Source: Streptomyces sp. NBC_00286
GTDB taxonomy: Bacteria > Actinomycetota > Actinomycetes > Streptomycetales > Streptomycetaceae
Assembly: GCF_036173125.1 (NCBI RefSeq)
Contig: NZ_CP108054.1
Coordinates: forward strand, 4,712,001 to 4,776,000
Reading direction: 5' to 3'
DNA length: 64,000 nt
Position 1 is the first letter of the stretch; each line of letters begins with the position of its first letter. Below the pieces are notes generated by a model that did no database searches, was not told the DNA's origin, and saw nothing but the letters and a program-made list of their open reading frames with translations. This document shows positions 9,150 through 16,817 of this stretch, piece after piece. The translations under genes were made by a program, and so were the position numbers.

Positions 9150-9932
9150 TTGAGAGTGCTCAGACCCGTCCGCTCAGGGATCGCCGGCCTCGCGGCCACC
9201 GCAGTCCTCACCGGACTCATACAGGCCGTCGCTGTCGCCGACGAACCCGACTCCCAACCCGCCAGGCAACGAACAGAGAAATCGGCGACCACAGCACCGG
9301 ACCCTGCGGCAGTGCCCGCAGGACAGCGGTCCCGGCTGCTCGGCAAGGACTGGCGCGCGTCAGAGGACCGCGCATGGACGACCAGCTCCGACGCGCAGGG
9401 CTTCCACATCCTCACGGCCGACAAGAACGATGGCTACGACTGGAAGACCGCCGCATCGCTCTCCGAGCCGGGCTTCGACGCGGACGCGTGGATCGGCAAC
9501 GCCTGCGTCACCGCCTCCGGTAAACACGCCGTCGCCGTCTACGCACCCCGCACCTTCACCAACAAACCCGAGCTGATGACGAGAGGTGCCTTCACCGCGG
9601 TCGTCGAGTTGACCACTGGCAAAGTGACCAAACTGCCGGTGCAGTCATCCCTCGCGTACTTCTCGCCCGGCTGCGGGCAAGGTGAGACGGCGGTGGTGTC
9701 GCAGTTCACCGACGACAACGCGAAGCAGAGCAGAACCCGCCTGGTCACCGTCGACGCCCGGGCGGGCAAGGCCAGCAAGCCGCTCGCCGCCGCCCCCGAC
9801 GGAACGATCCGCCTCCGCGAGAGCGACGACCCCCGCACCGCACTCACCACTGCCCCGCAGGGCCTCGCCACTCTGCTCGGCCACCTCCGGCGAAGCGCCA
9901 GCCATGATGGACGCGTGGGACGAGGGGGTTGA
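9150..9932 (+). pseudogene. Truncated RHS-type secreted protein fused to a DUF397 tail
   Basis: TTG start at 9150 with GAAGGGGAG upstream. Residues 1-35 are a signal peptide (GIAGLAATAVLTGLIQAVAV). Residues 60-205 match the N-terminal module I know from very large Streptomyces RHS/YD-repeat proteins (RLLGKDWRASEDRAWTTS, YDWKTAASLSEPGFDADAW, VVELTTGKVTKLPVQ). Near residue 210 the sequence turns into the C-terminal half of a DUF397 protein (AAAPDGTIRLRESDDPRTAL, ATLLGHLRR). Compare the intact DUF397 protein at 19687-19869 (ALAPDGTLRLRESDEPSTVL). A deletion has apparently joined two genes and removed the repeat region and any toxin or immunity genes. The frame is open and it may be made, but I treat it as a relic. 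Confidence 0.75.
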
Positions 9933-9995
9933 ACGGCCGGGTGAGGTCAGGACCGCCTACGCGCCCCTCCTGGCGGCCCGGTGGCCCTCAACCGA
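9907..9995 (+). pseudogene. Relic of the 5' end of the ATP-grasp gene
   Basis: Reads DAWDEGVERPGEVRTAY and APLLAA, a diverged copy of DAWDEMFERPGEVRAAY and EPVLAA at 12459-12545, the start of the ATP-grasp gene. The DNA shares CGGCCGGGTGAGGTCAG with the intact copy. It lies at the left edge of the 10.0-12.3 kb segment, so the segment is bracketed by two copies of this piece. Confidence 0.7.
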
Positions 9996-10041
9996 CCGAC
10001 GAGTGCGAGCTGTTGCCGAAAGTCAACGGTTTGCGTATCGG

Positions 10042-10662
10042 TCAGGGAATTTCGGGAGTGAGGATGAACAGACCGCTGACCTGACCTTCCTTGTTGAAGG
10101 TGGCGCGGCCTTTCATCTGGCCGGCTTCGAATTCCAGCGGGATGTCCACGACCGTGTGGTCGCCCAGTTGCCGGACCAAGGGCTTGTCCATCCGTTCATA
10201 AGTCCCGACCATGCCGATGATCTCGGCCCAGGCGGCGGCTATCTGGTCGGGCGGAAGCTGCGCGGTCATCGTCGGGTCGAAGTGAGCGACGATCTCGTCG
10301 TGTCGTCCTTCGATCCAGTTGACGAACAGGTCGGTCGCGCGGTTCGCGGCATCCGGAAGTGCGGCGTTGCTCATGGGTTCTCCTGTCCGCGGGTCGAGGG
10401 GGCGTCCAAAGCGCTGGAACGCGGCCTGCCGTCTGACACCGAGCAGGTCACCGATCTCCTGCCAGGTGCGCCCGGCGGCACGGGCTCGCTCGACACTCAC
10501 GCGCAACGCGGTGTCTGACATTGCAGCCAGGTCACGCGCGATCTTCACGCTGGTCAGCTCGGCGGGCACTGCGTCGTTGCGCTCGGTGGCGTCGGCGAGC
10601 AGGCGGGCGAGCGCCGCCATCTTGGCTGCTAGTTCGGCGAGTTCACTTCGTGGACTGCTCAC
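10042..10662 (-). CDS. HTH protein with C-terminal DUF3887-like domain
   Basis: 206 residues from the GTG at 10662. The N-terminal part carries a predicted helix-turn-helix (about 60-90; GRTWQEIGDLLGVRRQAAFQ, then RFGRPLDP), of the kind that selects when a gene is on. The C-terminal half (about 105-206) resembles the DUF3887/SnoaL-like cone fold (ATDLFVNWIEGRHDEIVAHF, WAEIIGMVGTYERM, VDIPLEFEAGQMKGRATFN). A very strong palindrome ends two bases upstream of the start codon and is the obvious candidate operator. The ATPase gene is upstream on the same strand. Confidence 0.78.
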   Translation of the reverse strand: MSSPRSELAELAAKMAALARLLADATERNDAVPAELTSVKIARDLAAMSDTALRVSVERARAAGRTWQEIGDLLGVRRQAAFQRFGRPLDPRTGEPMSNAALPDAANRATDLFVNWIEGRHDEIVAHFDPTMTAQLPPDQIAAAWAEIIGMVGTYERMDKPLVRQLGDHTVVDIPLEFEAGQMKGRATFNKEGQVSGLFILTPEIP

Positions 10663-10663
10663 G

Positions 10664-10714
10664 CTTGTAAAGGTTCCCTTGACGCCGATGGCGTATCAAG
10701 GGAACCTTTACAAG
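10664..10714. repeat. Near-perfect long palindrome between two minus-strand genes
   Basis: Left arm CTTGTAAAGGTTCCCTTGA at 10664-10682 and its exact reverse complement at 10696-10714. The 13-base centre itself contains CGCC-GAT-GGCG, so the stem can extend to about 23 bp. It lies between the ATPase stop (10734) and the GTG start (10662). No T-run follows, so an operator for the HTH protein, or a translational hairpin, is more likely than a simple terminator. Confidence 0.85.
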
Positions 10715-10733
10715 ATCTGCCGATGGTCGCGCC

Positions 10734-12230
10734 TCACTCCCCCCGGTACAGCCGCTCGAGGTCGATCAGCTGGATGGACGGATCGGCAGCAGCGGCAGTC
10801 CGGAGGCCATCCGTGAACCCTGCGCCGCTGAAGCACAGCAGCCGCGTACCGGAGCCGTCCGTGCCCGAGCGCTTGCGCAGCAGCTCGCGGATACGGCCCA
10901 GTCGGTCGAGGTGCCCCGTGCCCATGGTCTCGTTCCACTTGGCCTCGCCGATCGCCAGCAGGACCTCGCGGCCGTCGTCCGTGCGGCCGAAGACCGCCAG
11001 GTCGACCTCTTGGCTGGTCTTCGCCGCGGGGTCCGCGACTGTGCCGGACTCGACGCGGGTGCGCTGGCCGCCCAGGGTGTCGGCGGAGGCGTACCAACGG
11101 GCCCAGGTGCGGCAGATCTGTTCGAAGTGCGGGCCGACGACCTTGCTGCGGAAGGTGGATTGGGACCGCTTCCAGACGGCCGGGGCCTGTCCCGACCGCT
11201 CCAGGTCGCTCCACTCCGGGCGCATCACGGCGTAGTAGAAGGTGAGGATGGGCTCGGCGATCCGGTAGGCGGAACGTTTGCCGTGGAAGGCGTCCGGATC
11301 GCGCGTGATCATGCCGGTGTCCTCGAGAACGGTCAGCGCGTGGCCGAGGTCGGTGGACTTGCGTTCCAGGAAGCTCGCGATGCCGCCTCGGGTGTGGTTA
11401 CCCTGGGCGATGGCAGCGAGGACGCCGTGATAGAGCGCAGTGTCGCGCAGGTCCGGCTCCTCGGCGAGGAGGAAGCGTGCTTCGCGGAAGAGGGGGCGAC
11501 CTGGATTGAGGACGTTGCGCAGTATCCAGGGGCCGAAGTCGTCGAGGTCGGCAGGGGTGTCGCCGAGCACGAACTCACGGCCGTAGGCGGGGGTGCCGCC
11601 CACCACGGAGTTGAGCACGAGAGCCAGGCGGGGGTCCTCGACGCCCCAGAACCGGGCAGCGGATCTGTAGTCGAGCGTCGGCACGACCAGCTCCAGGCTC
11701 GCCCGGCCGCGCAGCGGCGCCGTACCGGAGAGCAGGTTGCCCATGAAGGACAGCGCCGATCCGCACAGCAGCAGCCGGACAGGCCCGCCCTCCCGGCGCC
11801 CCTGCGGTCCGAGTGCGCGCTGGAGCAGGGACGGCAGCTCGGGCGAGGCCTTGACCAGGAACGGGAACTCGTCGAGTACGACGGTCAGTGGTCCGGTCTC
11901 CGGCGTCGCGAGCCGCATCATCGCCTCGACGGCCTCGTCCCAGTGCGCGAAACGGTACGGCGTCCGCCGCCCCTTGAACCGGGCCATCGCCGCGCCGAAC
12001 TGCCGTAGCGATTCGGCCTCGGTGGCCTCACTGGCCGCGAAGAAGAACCCACCGTTCGCCCGGCACACCGCGTCCAGCAGGAAGGTCTTGCCTTGCCGCC
12101 GCCGTCCGGACACCACGCCCAATGTGGCCTCGGGACCTTGGTAACCCGCGTAACGCACGAGCTCGGCCCACTCGAAGTCGCGGTCGAACATGGTCTCGGG
12201 CTTCTCGGGTTTCTCGGGCTTGGGAATCAC
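10734..12230 (-). CDS. Archaeal-type ATPase with C-terminal DUF234 (nuclease-like) domain
   Basis: About 498 residues from the GTG at 12230 (GGAGG four bases upstream); an ATG at 12191 (MFDRDFEWAELVRYAG) is an alternative. N-terminal P-loop ATPase with GVVSGRRRQGKTFLLDAV (Walker A GRRRQGKT) and Walker B VVLDEFPFLV, then a winged-helix section (ERKSTDLGHALTVLEDTGMI) and a C-terminal DUF234 domain with a PD-(D/E)xK-like arrangement (QEVDLAVFGRTDDGREVLLA, IGEAKWNE). This family is widespread in prokaryotes, poorly characterised and often mobile. With the HTH gene downstream it forms a two-gene insertion between relics of the neighbouring operon. Confidence 0.88.
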   Translation of the reverse strand: MIPKPEKPEKPETMFDRDFEWAELVRYAGYQGPEATLGVVSGRRRQGKTFLLDAVCRANGGFFFAASEATEAESLRQFGAAMARFKGRRTPYRFAHWDEAVEAMMRLATPETGPLTVVLDEFPFLVKASPELPSLLQRALGPQGRREGGPVRLLLCGSALSFMGNLLSGTAPLRGRASLELVVPTLDYRSAARFWGVEDPRLALVLNSVVGGTPAYGREFVLGDTPADLDDFGPWILRNVLNPGRPLFREARFLLAEEPDLRDTALYHGVLAAIAQGNHTRGGIASFLERKSTDLGHALTVLEDTGMITRDPDAFHGKRSAYRIAEPILTFYYAVMRPEWSDLERSGQAPAVWKRSQSTFRSKVVGPHFEQICRTWARWYASADTLGGQRTRVESGTVADPAAKTSQEVDLAVFGRTDDGREVLLAIGEAKWNETMGTGHLDRLGRIRELLRKRSGTDGSGTRLLCFSGAGFTDGLRTAAAADPSIQLIDLERLYRGE

Positions 12231-12424
12231 GGGGCCTCCGGTGTGCCGCTTCCTGCTGCCAGATCCAAGCAGCTTCAATGACCAGGGCATCTATTATAGG
12301 CGTGCTTATCATTGCTCCTGGGCGCCCCATCGGCGCAGCTGACGCCCCACCCCCGATCACCCCCGTGAACTGCCCGAAATCCCCCAGTGACCAGGGCGTT
12401 ACCTACCACACCTACCGTCAGGCC

Positions 12425-13969
12425 ATGGCGGACATATTTGACGCGTACGCGTTGGCCGACGCATGGGACGAGATGTTTGAGCGGCCGGGTGAGGTCAGGG
12501 CCGCCTATGAGCCGGTGCTGGCGGCGCTTCAACCGATGGAATCGGCCGAACTCCGGTTCAAGGCCGATCAGATGGCGCGCGCGTTCACGGATCGCGGCGT
12601 GACCTACGCCTTCGCGGGCGAGGAGAGACCCTGGCCGCTGGACCTCGTGCCGCGGGTCCTGGACGCGCTCGAGTGGGATCTGATCCAGCGCGGGGTCGCC
12701 CAGCGGGTCAGGGCGCTCGAGGCCTATCTCGCCGACGCGTACGGGCCGTGCCGGGCCTTCGAGGACGGGGTCGTCCCCTGGCGGCTGCTCCTCAACTCCG
12801 GGCACTTCCACCGGGCCGCGCACGGTGTGGAGCCGCCGGGCGGGGTGCGCATCCATGTCGCCGGCATCGATCTCGTACGCGACGAGGCGGGCGACTTCCG
12901 GGTCCTGGAGGACAACGTACGGGTGCCGTCGGGGGTCTCGTACGTCATCGAGAACCGGCGGGCGATGACCCGGATCTTCCCCTCCCTCTTCGCCGAACAG
13001 CAGGTGTGCCCGGTCGACGGCTACGGGCAGCGGCTGTACGCGGCGCTGCGCGCGGCCGCGCCCGACGGGGTCGGCGACCCGCGCGTCGTCGTCCTCACCC
13101 CCGGCCCGAGCAACGCCGCCTACTTCGAACACGCCCTCCTCGCCCGGCTGATGGGCGTGCAACTCGTCGAGGGCCACGACCTCGTCTGCCGCGGGAACCG
13201 CGTCTGGATGCGGACGACGCGCGGCGAGATGCCGGTTCATGTCGTATACCGGCGGCTCGACGACGACTTCCTCGACCCGCTCCACTTCCGCCCCGACTCC
13301 GTCATCGGCTGCCCCGGCATCATGAGCGCCGCCCAAGCGGGGAACGTCACACTCGCGAACGCCGTCGGCAACGGCATCGCGGACGACAAGCTGCTGTATA
13401 CGTACGTCCCCGACCTCATCCGGTACTACCTCGCCGAGGAACCTGTCATCCCCAATGTCGAATCGTTTCGCCCCGAGGAGCCAGGGCAGTTGGAGGCCGT
13501 CCTCGACCAGCTCCACCAACTGGTGGTGAAGCCCGTCGACGGGGCGGGCGGGCAGGGCATCGTCATCGGTCCCCACGCGGACAAGGCCACGCTGGATCGC
13601 GTACGCAAAGAGGTCATCGCCGATCCGCGCGGCTGGATCGCTCAGCGTCCCGTCGCCCTGTCCACCTCGCCGACCCTCGCGGGCGAGCGGATGGCGCCGC
13701 GCCACATCGATCTGCGGCCGTTCGCCGTGAACGACGGCAGCGACGTGTGGGTGCTGCCCGGCGGGCTCACCCGGGTGGCGCTCCAGGAGGGCAACCTCAT
13801 CGTCAACTCCAGCCAGGGCGGCGGCTCCAAGGACACCTGGGTGCTCGCGGAGGGTCCGGCCGGCGGGCCGCTTCCGGAGGAGCCCGGCGCCGTACCGGAC
13901 GTCGCCCCGCGCCAGCTCGGCCCCGACGGGGAACGCCTCGTCCCGCAGGAAGGGGCGCAACAGCAGTGA
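12425..13969 (+). CDS. Circularly permuted ATP-grasp family protein
   Basis: 514 residues starting MADIFDAYALADAWDEMFER at 12425. Family signatures are LEDNVRVPSGVSYVIENRR, RLYAALRAAAP, VVVLTPGPSNAAYFEH, VYRRLDDDFLDPL, NAVGNGIADDKLLYTYVP and KPVDGAGGQGIVIGP. These proteins (DUF404/DUF407) are predicted amide-bond ligases that use ATP. The next two genes encode an alpha-E protein and a transglutaminase-like protein, the classic trio of a predicted peptide-synthesis or peptide-tagging system. The ribosome site is weak. The promoter must lie in the 195-bp gap after the ATPase gene start, where the inserted segment ends. Confidence 0.93.
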   Translation: MADIFDAYALADAWDEMFERPGEVRAAYEPVLAALQPMESAELRFKADQMARAFTDRGVTYAFAGEERPWPLDLVPRVLDALEWDLIQRGVAQRVRALEAYLADAYGPCRAFEDGVVPWRLLLNSGHFHRAAHGVEPPGGVRIHVAGIDLVRDEAGDFRVLEDNVRVPSGVSYVIENRRAMTRIFPSLFAEQQVCPVDGYGQRLYAALRAAAPDGVGDPRVVVLTPGPSNAAYFEHALLARLMGVQLVEGHDLVCRGNRVWMRTTRGEMPVHVVYRRLDDDFLDPLHFRPDSVIGCPGIMSAAQAGNVTLANAVGNGIADDKLLYTYVPDLIRYYLAEEPVIPNVESFRPEEPGQLEAVLDQLHQLVVKPVDGAGGQGIVIGPHADKATLDRVRKEVIADPRGWIAQRPVALSTSPTLAGERMAPRHIDLRPFAVNDGSDVWVLPGGLTRVALQEGNLIVNSSQGGGSKDTWVLAEGPAGGPLPEEPGAVPDVAPRQLGPDGERLVPQEGAQQQ

Positions 13970-14025
13970 CGACCTCGCACCGGACACCCCCGGACGGCGC
14001 GAACACTGATCGAGGAGGTTCGGCC

Positions 14026-14958
14026 GTGAATGACGTGATCCTCTCCCGCATCGCCGAAGCACTGACCTGGACGGGCCGGTACGTCGAGCGGGCGGACGCC
14101 ACCGGCCGCATCCTCGACGCGTATCTGCACCGGCTGCTTGAGGACCCCTGGCGGGACGAGGACGTGGCCTGCCGCTCGCTGTATGCGATCCTCGGCGTCG
14201 ACGCGGGGGACACGCGCGTCGACATGCAGCAGGTCCTTGACCAGCTGGCCTTCGACGCCCGTTCCACCTGCTCGATCGAGGGTGCGCTGGGCGCGGCCCG
14301 CCTCAATGCCCGCAGCGCCCGCGAGGCCGTCTCCTCCGAGATGTGGGAGTGCCTCAACTCCACCTGGCACGCCCTCGCCGACCAGCGCATGGCAGCCCGC
14401 CGCACCGGCCCGTACGCCTATCTGGAACTCGTACGCCGCCGGGCCGCCCTCTTCTTCGGCCTGGCCGACTCGACGATGAGCCGCGACGACAGCTGGCGTT
14501 TCGTGGTGCTCGGCCGGAGCCTGGAGCGGGTGGACATGACCGTACGGTTGCTGTCCGTACGCGTGCTGGACGCTCCCCACGCGCCGGACTGGCCGACGCT
14601 GCTGAGTGCGAGCGGGGCGGACGAGGCGTACGCGCGCGTGTACGGCGGCTTCGGGGACACCGCCCGCGTGGCCGAATTCCTCATCATGGACCGGGAGTTC
14701 CCGCGTTCGGTACTGCACGCCCTGACCACGGCGGAGGAGTGTCTGGCGGCGCTGGGGCGTCCGCGCCAGGATCCGGCGCGGCGGCCGATCGGCCGGATGC
14801 GTACGCGGCTCGAGTACCAGGACTCGACCGCTCTCGAAGACGTACTCCCGTCCCTGCTGAGGGAGTTGCAGACGTCCTGCATGGCTTCCGCCGAGGCCGT
14901 CGCGGAGAAGTTCTTCCCGTACCAGGGGCCCGTCGAGTGGGCCCAGGAAGGAGCGTGA
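14026..14958 (+). CDS. Alpha-E domain protein (DUF403)
   Basis: 310 residues from the GTG at 14026 with GAGGAGG upstream, 57 bases after the ATP-grasp stop. Wholly helical, with LSRIAEALTWTGRYVERADA at the start, SMWEC-type motif EMWECLNSTWHALAD, and FVVLGRSLERVDMTVRLLSV. Alpha-E proteins accompany permuted ATP-grasp and transglutaminase-like genes, and are thought to assist the ligase. Their biochemical role is unknown. Confidence 0.93.
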   Translation: MNDVILSRIAEALTWTGRYVERADATGRILDAYLHRLLEDPWRDEDVACRSLYAILGVDAGDTRVDMQQVLDQLAFDARSTCSIEGALGAARLNARSAREAVSSEMWECLNSTWHALADQRMAARRTGPYAYLELVRRRAALFFGLADSTMSRDDSWRFVVLGRSLERVDMTVRLLSVRVLDAPHAPDWPTLLSASGADEAYARVYGGFGDTARVAEFLIMDREFPRSVLHALTTAEECLAALGRPRQDPARRPIGRMRTRLEYQDSTALEDVLPSLLRELQTSCMASAEAVAEKFFPYQGPVEWAQEGA

Positions 14959-14965
14959 GCACGCC

Positions 14966-15808
14966 ATGACGCGCAGACTCCGCATCCGGCACACCACGAA
15001 GGTGTCGTACGCCCAGGCCGCGGTCTCCTCCCACAACGAGGTCCGCATGACGCCGCTGACGCTCCCGACCCAGACCACGCTGGACGCCCGCGTGCTGGTG
15101 AACCCGTCCACGCCGACCTGGTCGTACTGGGACTACTGGGGCACCCAGGTCACCGGCTTCGACCTGATGGAACCGCACGCGGACCTGACGATCACGGCGG
15201 TGAGCCTGGTGGAGACGGCCCCGCCGAGCGGGCTGTCGGCGGCGCCGACCTGGGCGGAGGTGGCCGAACTGGTCGCGAAGTCCCGCCTGTTGGAGTACGC
15301 GGCGCCGACCTCCCGTACGACCATGCCCGACGCACTCGTCGAGCGGGCCCGTGCCGCCGCGGCCGGCCTGGATCCGCATGAGACGGCGGTGGCGGTGTCG
15401 TCCATGGTCGCCGACCACGTCAGGTACATCCCGGGCTCCACCGGGGTGAACACCGCCGCCGCGGAGGCCTGGGAGCAGGGCGCGGGCGTCTGCCAGGACA
15501 TCGCGCACCTGACGGCGGGGCTGCTGCGTGCGCTCGGCCTGCCGACCCGCTATGTCTCCGGCTACCTGCACCCCGAGCGCGACGCTGAACTGCACCGCCC
15601 CGTCGAAGGCCAGAGCCACGCCTGGGTCGAGTACTGGGCGGGCGACTGGACCGGCTACGACCCCACCAACCGCGTCCGCGTCGACGAGTCCCATGTGGTC
15701 GTGGGCCGGGGCCGCGACTACGACGACGTGACGCCGCACAAGGGGGTGTACCGGGGAGTGGCCGGTGGGCCACCGGAGGTGACGGTGGAGTTCACGCGGG
15801 TGGCGTAG
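14966..15808 (+). CDS. Transglutaminase-like cysteine protease-fold protein
   Basis: 280 residues, starting 7 bases after the alpha-E stop. N-terminal beta domain (RRLRIRHTTKVSYAQAAVSS) and a transglutaminase core with a full triad: Cys in GAGVCQDIAHLTAGLLRALG, His in GQSHAWVEYW, Asp in GYDPTN. Expected to cleave or transfer amide bonds on the product of the ATP-grasp partner. Cytosolic: no signal peptide is seen. Confidence 0.94.
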   Translation: MTRRLRIRHTTKVSYAQAAVSSHNEVRMTPLTLPTQTTLDARVLVNPSTPTWSYWDYWGTQVTGFDLMEPHADLTITAVSLVETAPPSGLSAAPTWAEVAELVAKSRLLEYAAPTSRTTMPDALVERARAAAAGLDPHETAVAVSSMVADHVRYIPGSTGVNTAAAEAWEQGAGVCQDIAHLTAGLLRALGLPTRYVSGYLHPERDAELHRPVEGQSHAWVEYWAGDWTGYDPTNRVRVDESHVVVGRGRDYDDVTPHKGVYRGVAGGPPEVTVEFTRVA

Positions 15809-15872
15809 GAGGGGCGGGCGGGCGGATCCTGTTGGTGGTAGCTGTAGTCGGCCGTCTCCGGAGGTGATCGCG

Positions 15873-16148
15873 ATGACGCACACGGCTGTCGGATGGCACG
15901 TGGAGCTGGAATTCGACGAGGACGACCAGCGCACCCGCGCCGCCGCCCTCGTACGACTCCGCGACGGAAGCGAGGTACGAGCCCACGGCTACGCCAAACG
16001 CCACCCCTCCGACTCCAACCAGCCGAGGGTGGGCGAAGAGGTGGCAGGAGCCAGGGCCCTGAACGAACTGGCCATGAAACTCCTGACCAAGGCCCATGAC
16101 GAGATCGACGAGGCCTCGGGCCGTACGTCACATCCATTGACCGCGTGA
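15873..16148 (+). CDS. DUF1876 domain protein
   Basis: 91 residues from the ATG at 15873, which has an ideal GGAGGTGAT seven bases upstream. Conserved pattern WHVELEFDEDDQRTRAAALV, EVRAHGYAKRHPSD, VGEEVAGARALNELAMKLL. DUF1876 proteins are small dsRBD-like proteins common in actinomycetes with unknown role. Independent of the upstream operon, with a 64-bp gap. Confidence 0.85.
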   Translation: MTHTAVGWHVELEFDEDDQRTRAAALVRLRDGSEVRAHGYAKRHPSDSNQPRVGEEVAGARALNELAMKLLTKAHDEIDEASGRTSHPLTA

Positions 16149-16193
16149 CCTCCACGCGGCGAAATCCGCCCCCATCCGGGACCGCCGCGCGCC

Positions 16194-16817
16194 TCAGCCG
16201 CGTGGCGGTCCGGCCACCTCTTCCGCCAGGCGCCAGACGCCGCTCGACGGGTTTACTTCGTGCTCCTTGCCCTCCGGAGACAGCGTCTTCGCCCTTCGGA
16301 CCGCGTCGTGCCGGCCGTCGGCGAAATGACGAAAGTCGAGGCGTGCCTTGTCGTACCGCGGCAGATGCTTGGTGAGGTGCGGCAGCAGCCTGGCGTACGA
16401 CTCGGCGTACGCGCCGTGATCCGTGAAGTGGAGCAACAGCCATAGCTCGAAGCACGGATTGGACACGGCGACCTTGACATCTCGCCGGATCGCGTCTGAC
16501 ACGGCACGGGGCACATCCCGGAATTCGTCAATGTCGAAGACATACCATGCCTCGTCGAAATCACCCGGCGATCGATCGCGTAAGTCCGCCGTGTACGAGA
16601 CGAGCTGCGTCGGAGCACATGGGCGCTCCACCACGCGCAGAGCGACGGCCGGGTTCGCGGCGTGTGCCCTGAGGCCACGCAGGTAGGCGCTCTCGGTCAC
16701 CAGGGCCCCGCACACCACGAGCAGCCGCTTACGTGCCTCGCGCACTCCTTGGGAGCGGGACAGATCCGTGTCGAACGAAGGGCGCCGCCGGCCGCTAGGT
16801 TTCCGCGTTCTCGTCAT
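16194..16817 (-). CDS. RloB-like protein (TOPRIM-type, AbiL/Rlo defence pair)
   Basis: 207 residues. RloB family hallmarks: ARKRLLVVCGALVTESAYLR at the N-terminus, WYVFDIDEF (the D-x-D of a TOPRIM-like fold) and SNPCFELWLLLHFTDHGAYA. In typical members the first motif reads C-E-G-x-x-T-E; here it is C-G-A-L-V-T-E, so the usual first acidic residue is missing while the later TE and DxD are kept. Start ATG at 16817 overlaps the end of the ATPase gene by 23 bases, so the pair is co-translated. Expected effector subunit, probably a nuclease, of an abortive-infection system. Confidence 0.85.
   Translation of the reverse strand: MTRTRKPSGRRRPSFDTDLSRSQGVREARKRLLVVCGALVTESAYLRGLRAHAANPAVALRVVERPCAPTQLVSYTADLRDRSPGDFDEAWYVFDIDEFRDVPRAVSDAIRRDVKVAVSNPCFELWLLLHFTDHGAYAESYARLLPHLTKHLPRYDKARLDFRHFADGRHDAVRRAKTLSPEGKEHEVNPSSGVWRLAEEVAGPPRG

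Noticed and set aside
12275..14062. 595-codon minus-strand frame opposite the ATP-grasp gene
   Set aside because: Shadow of a clearly conserved plus-strand gene.
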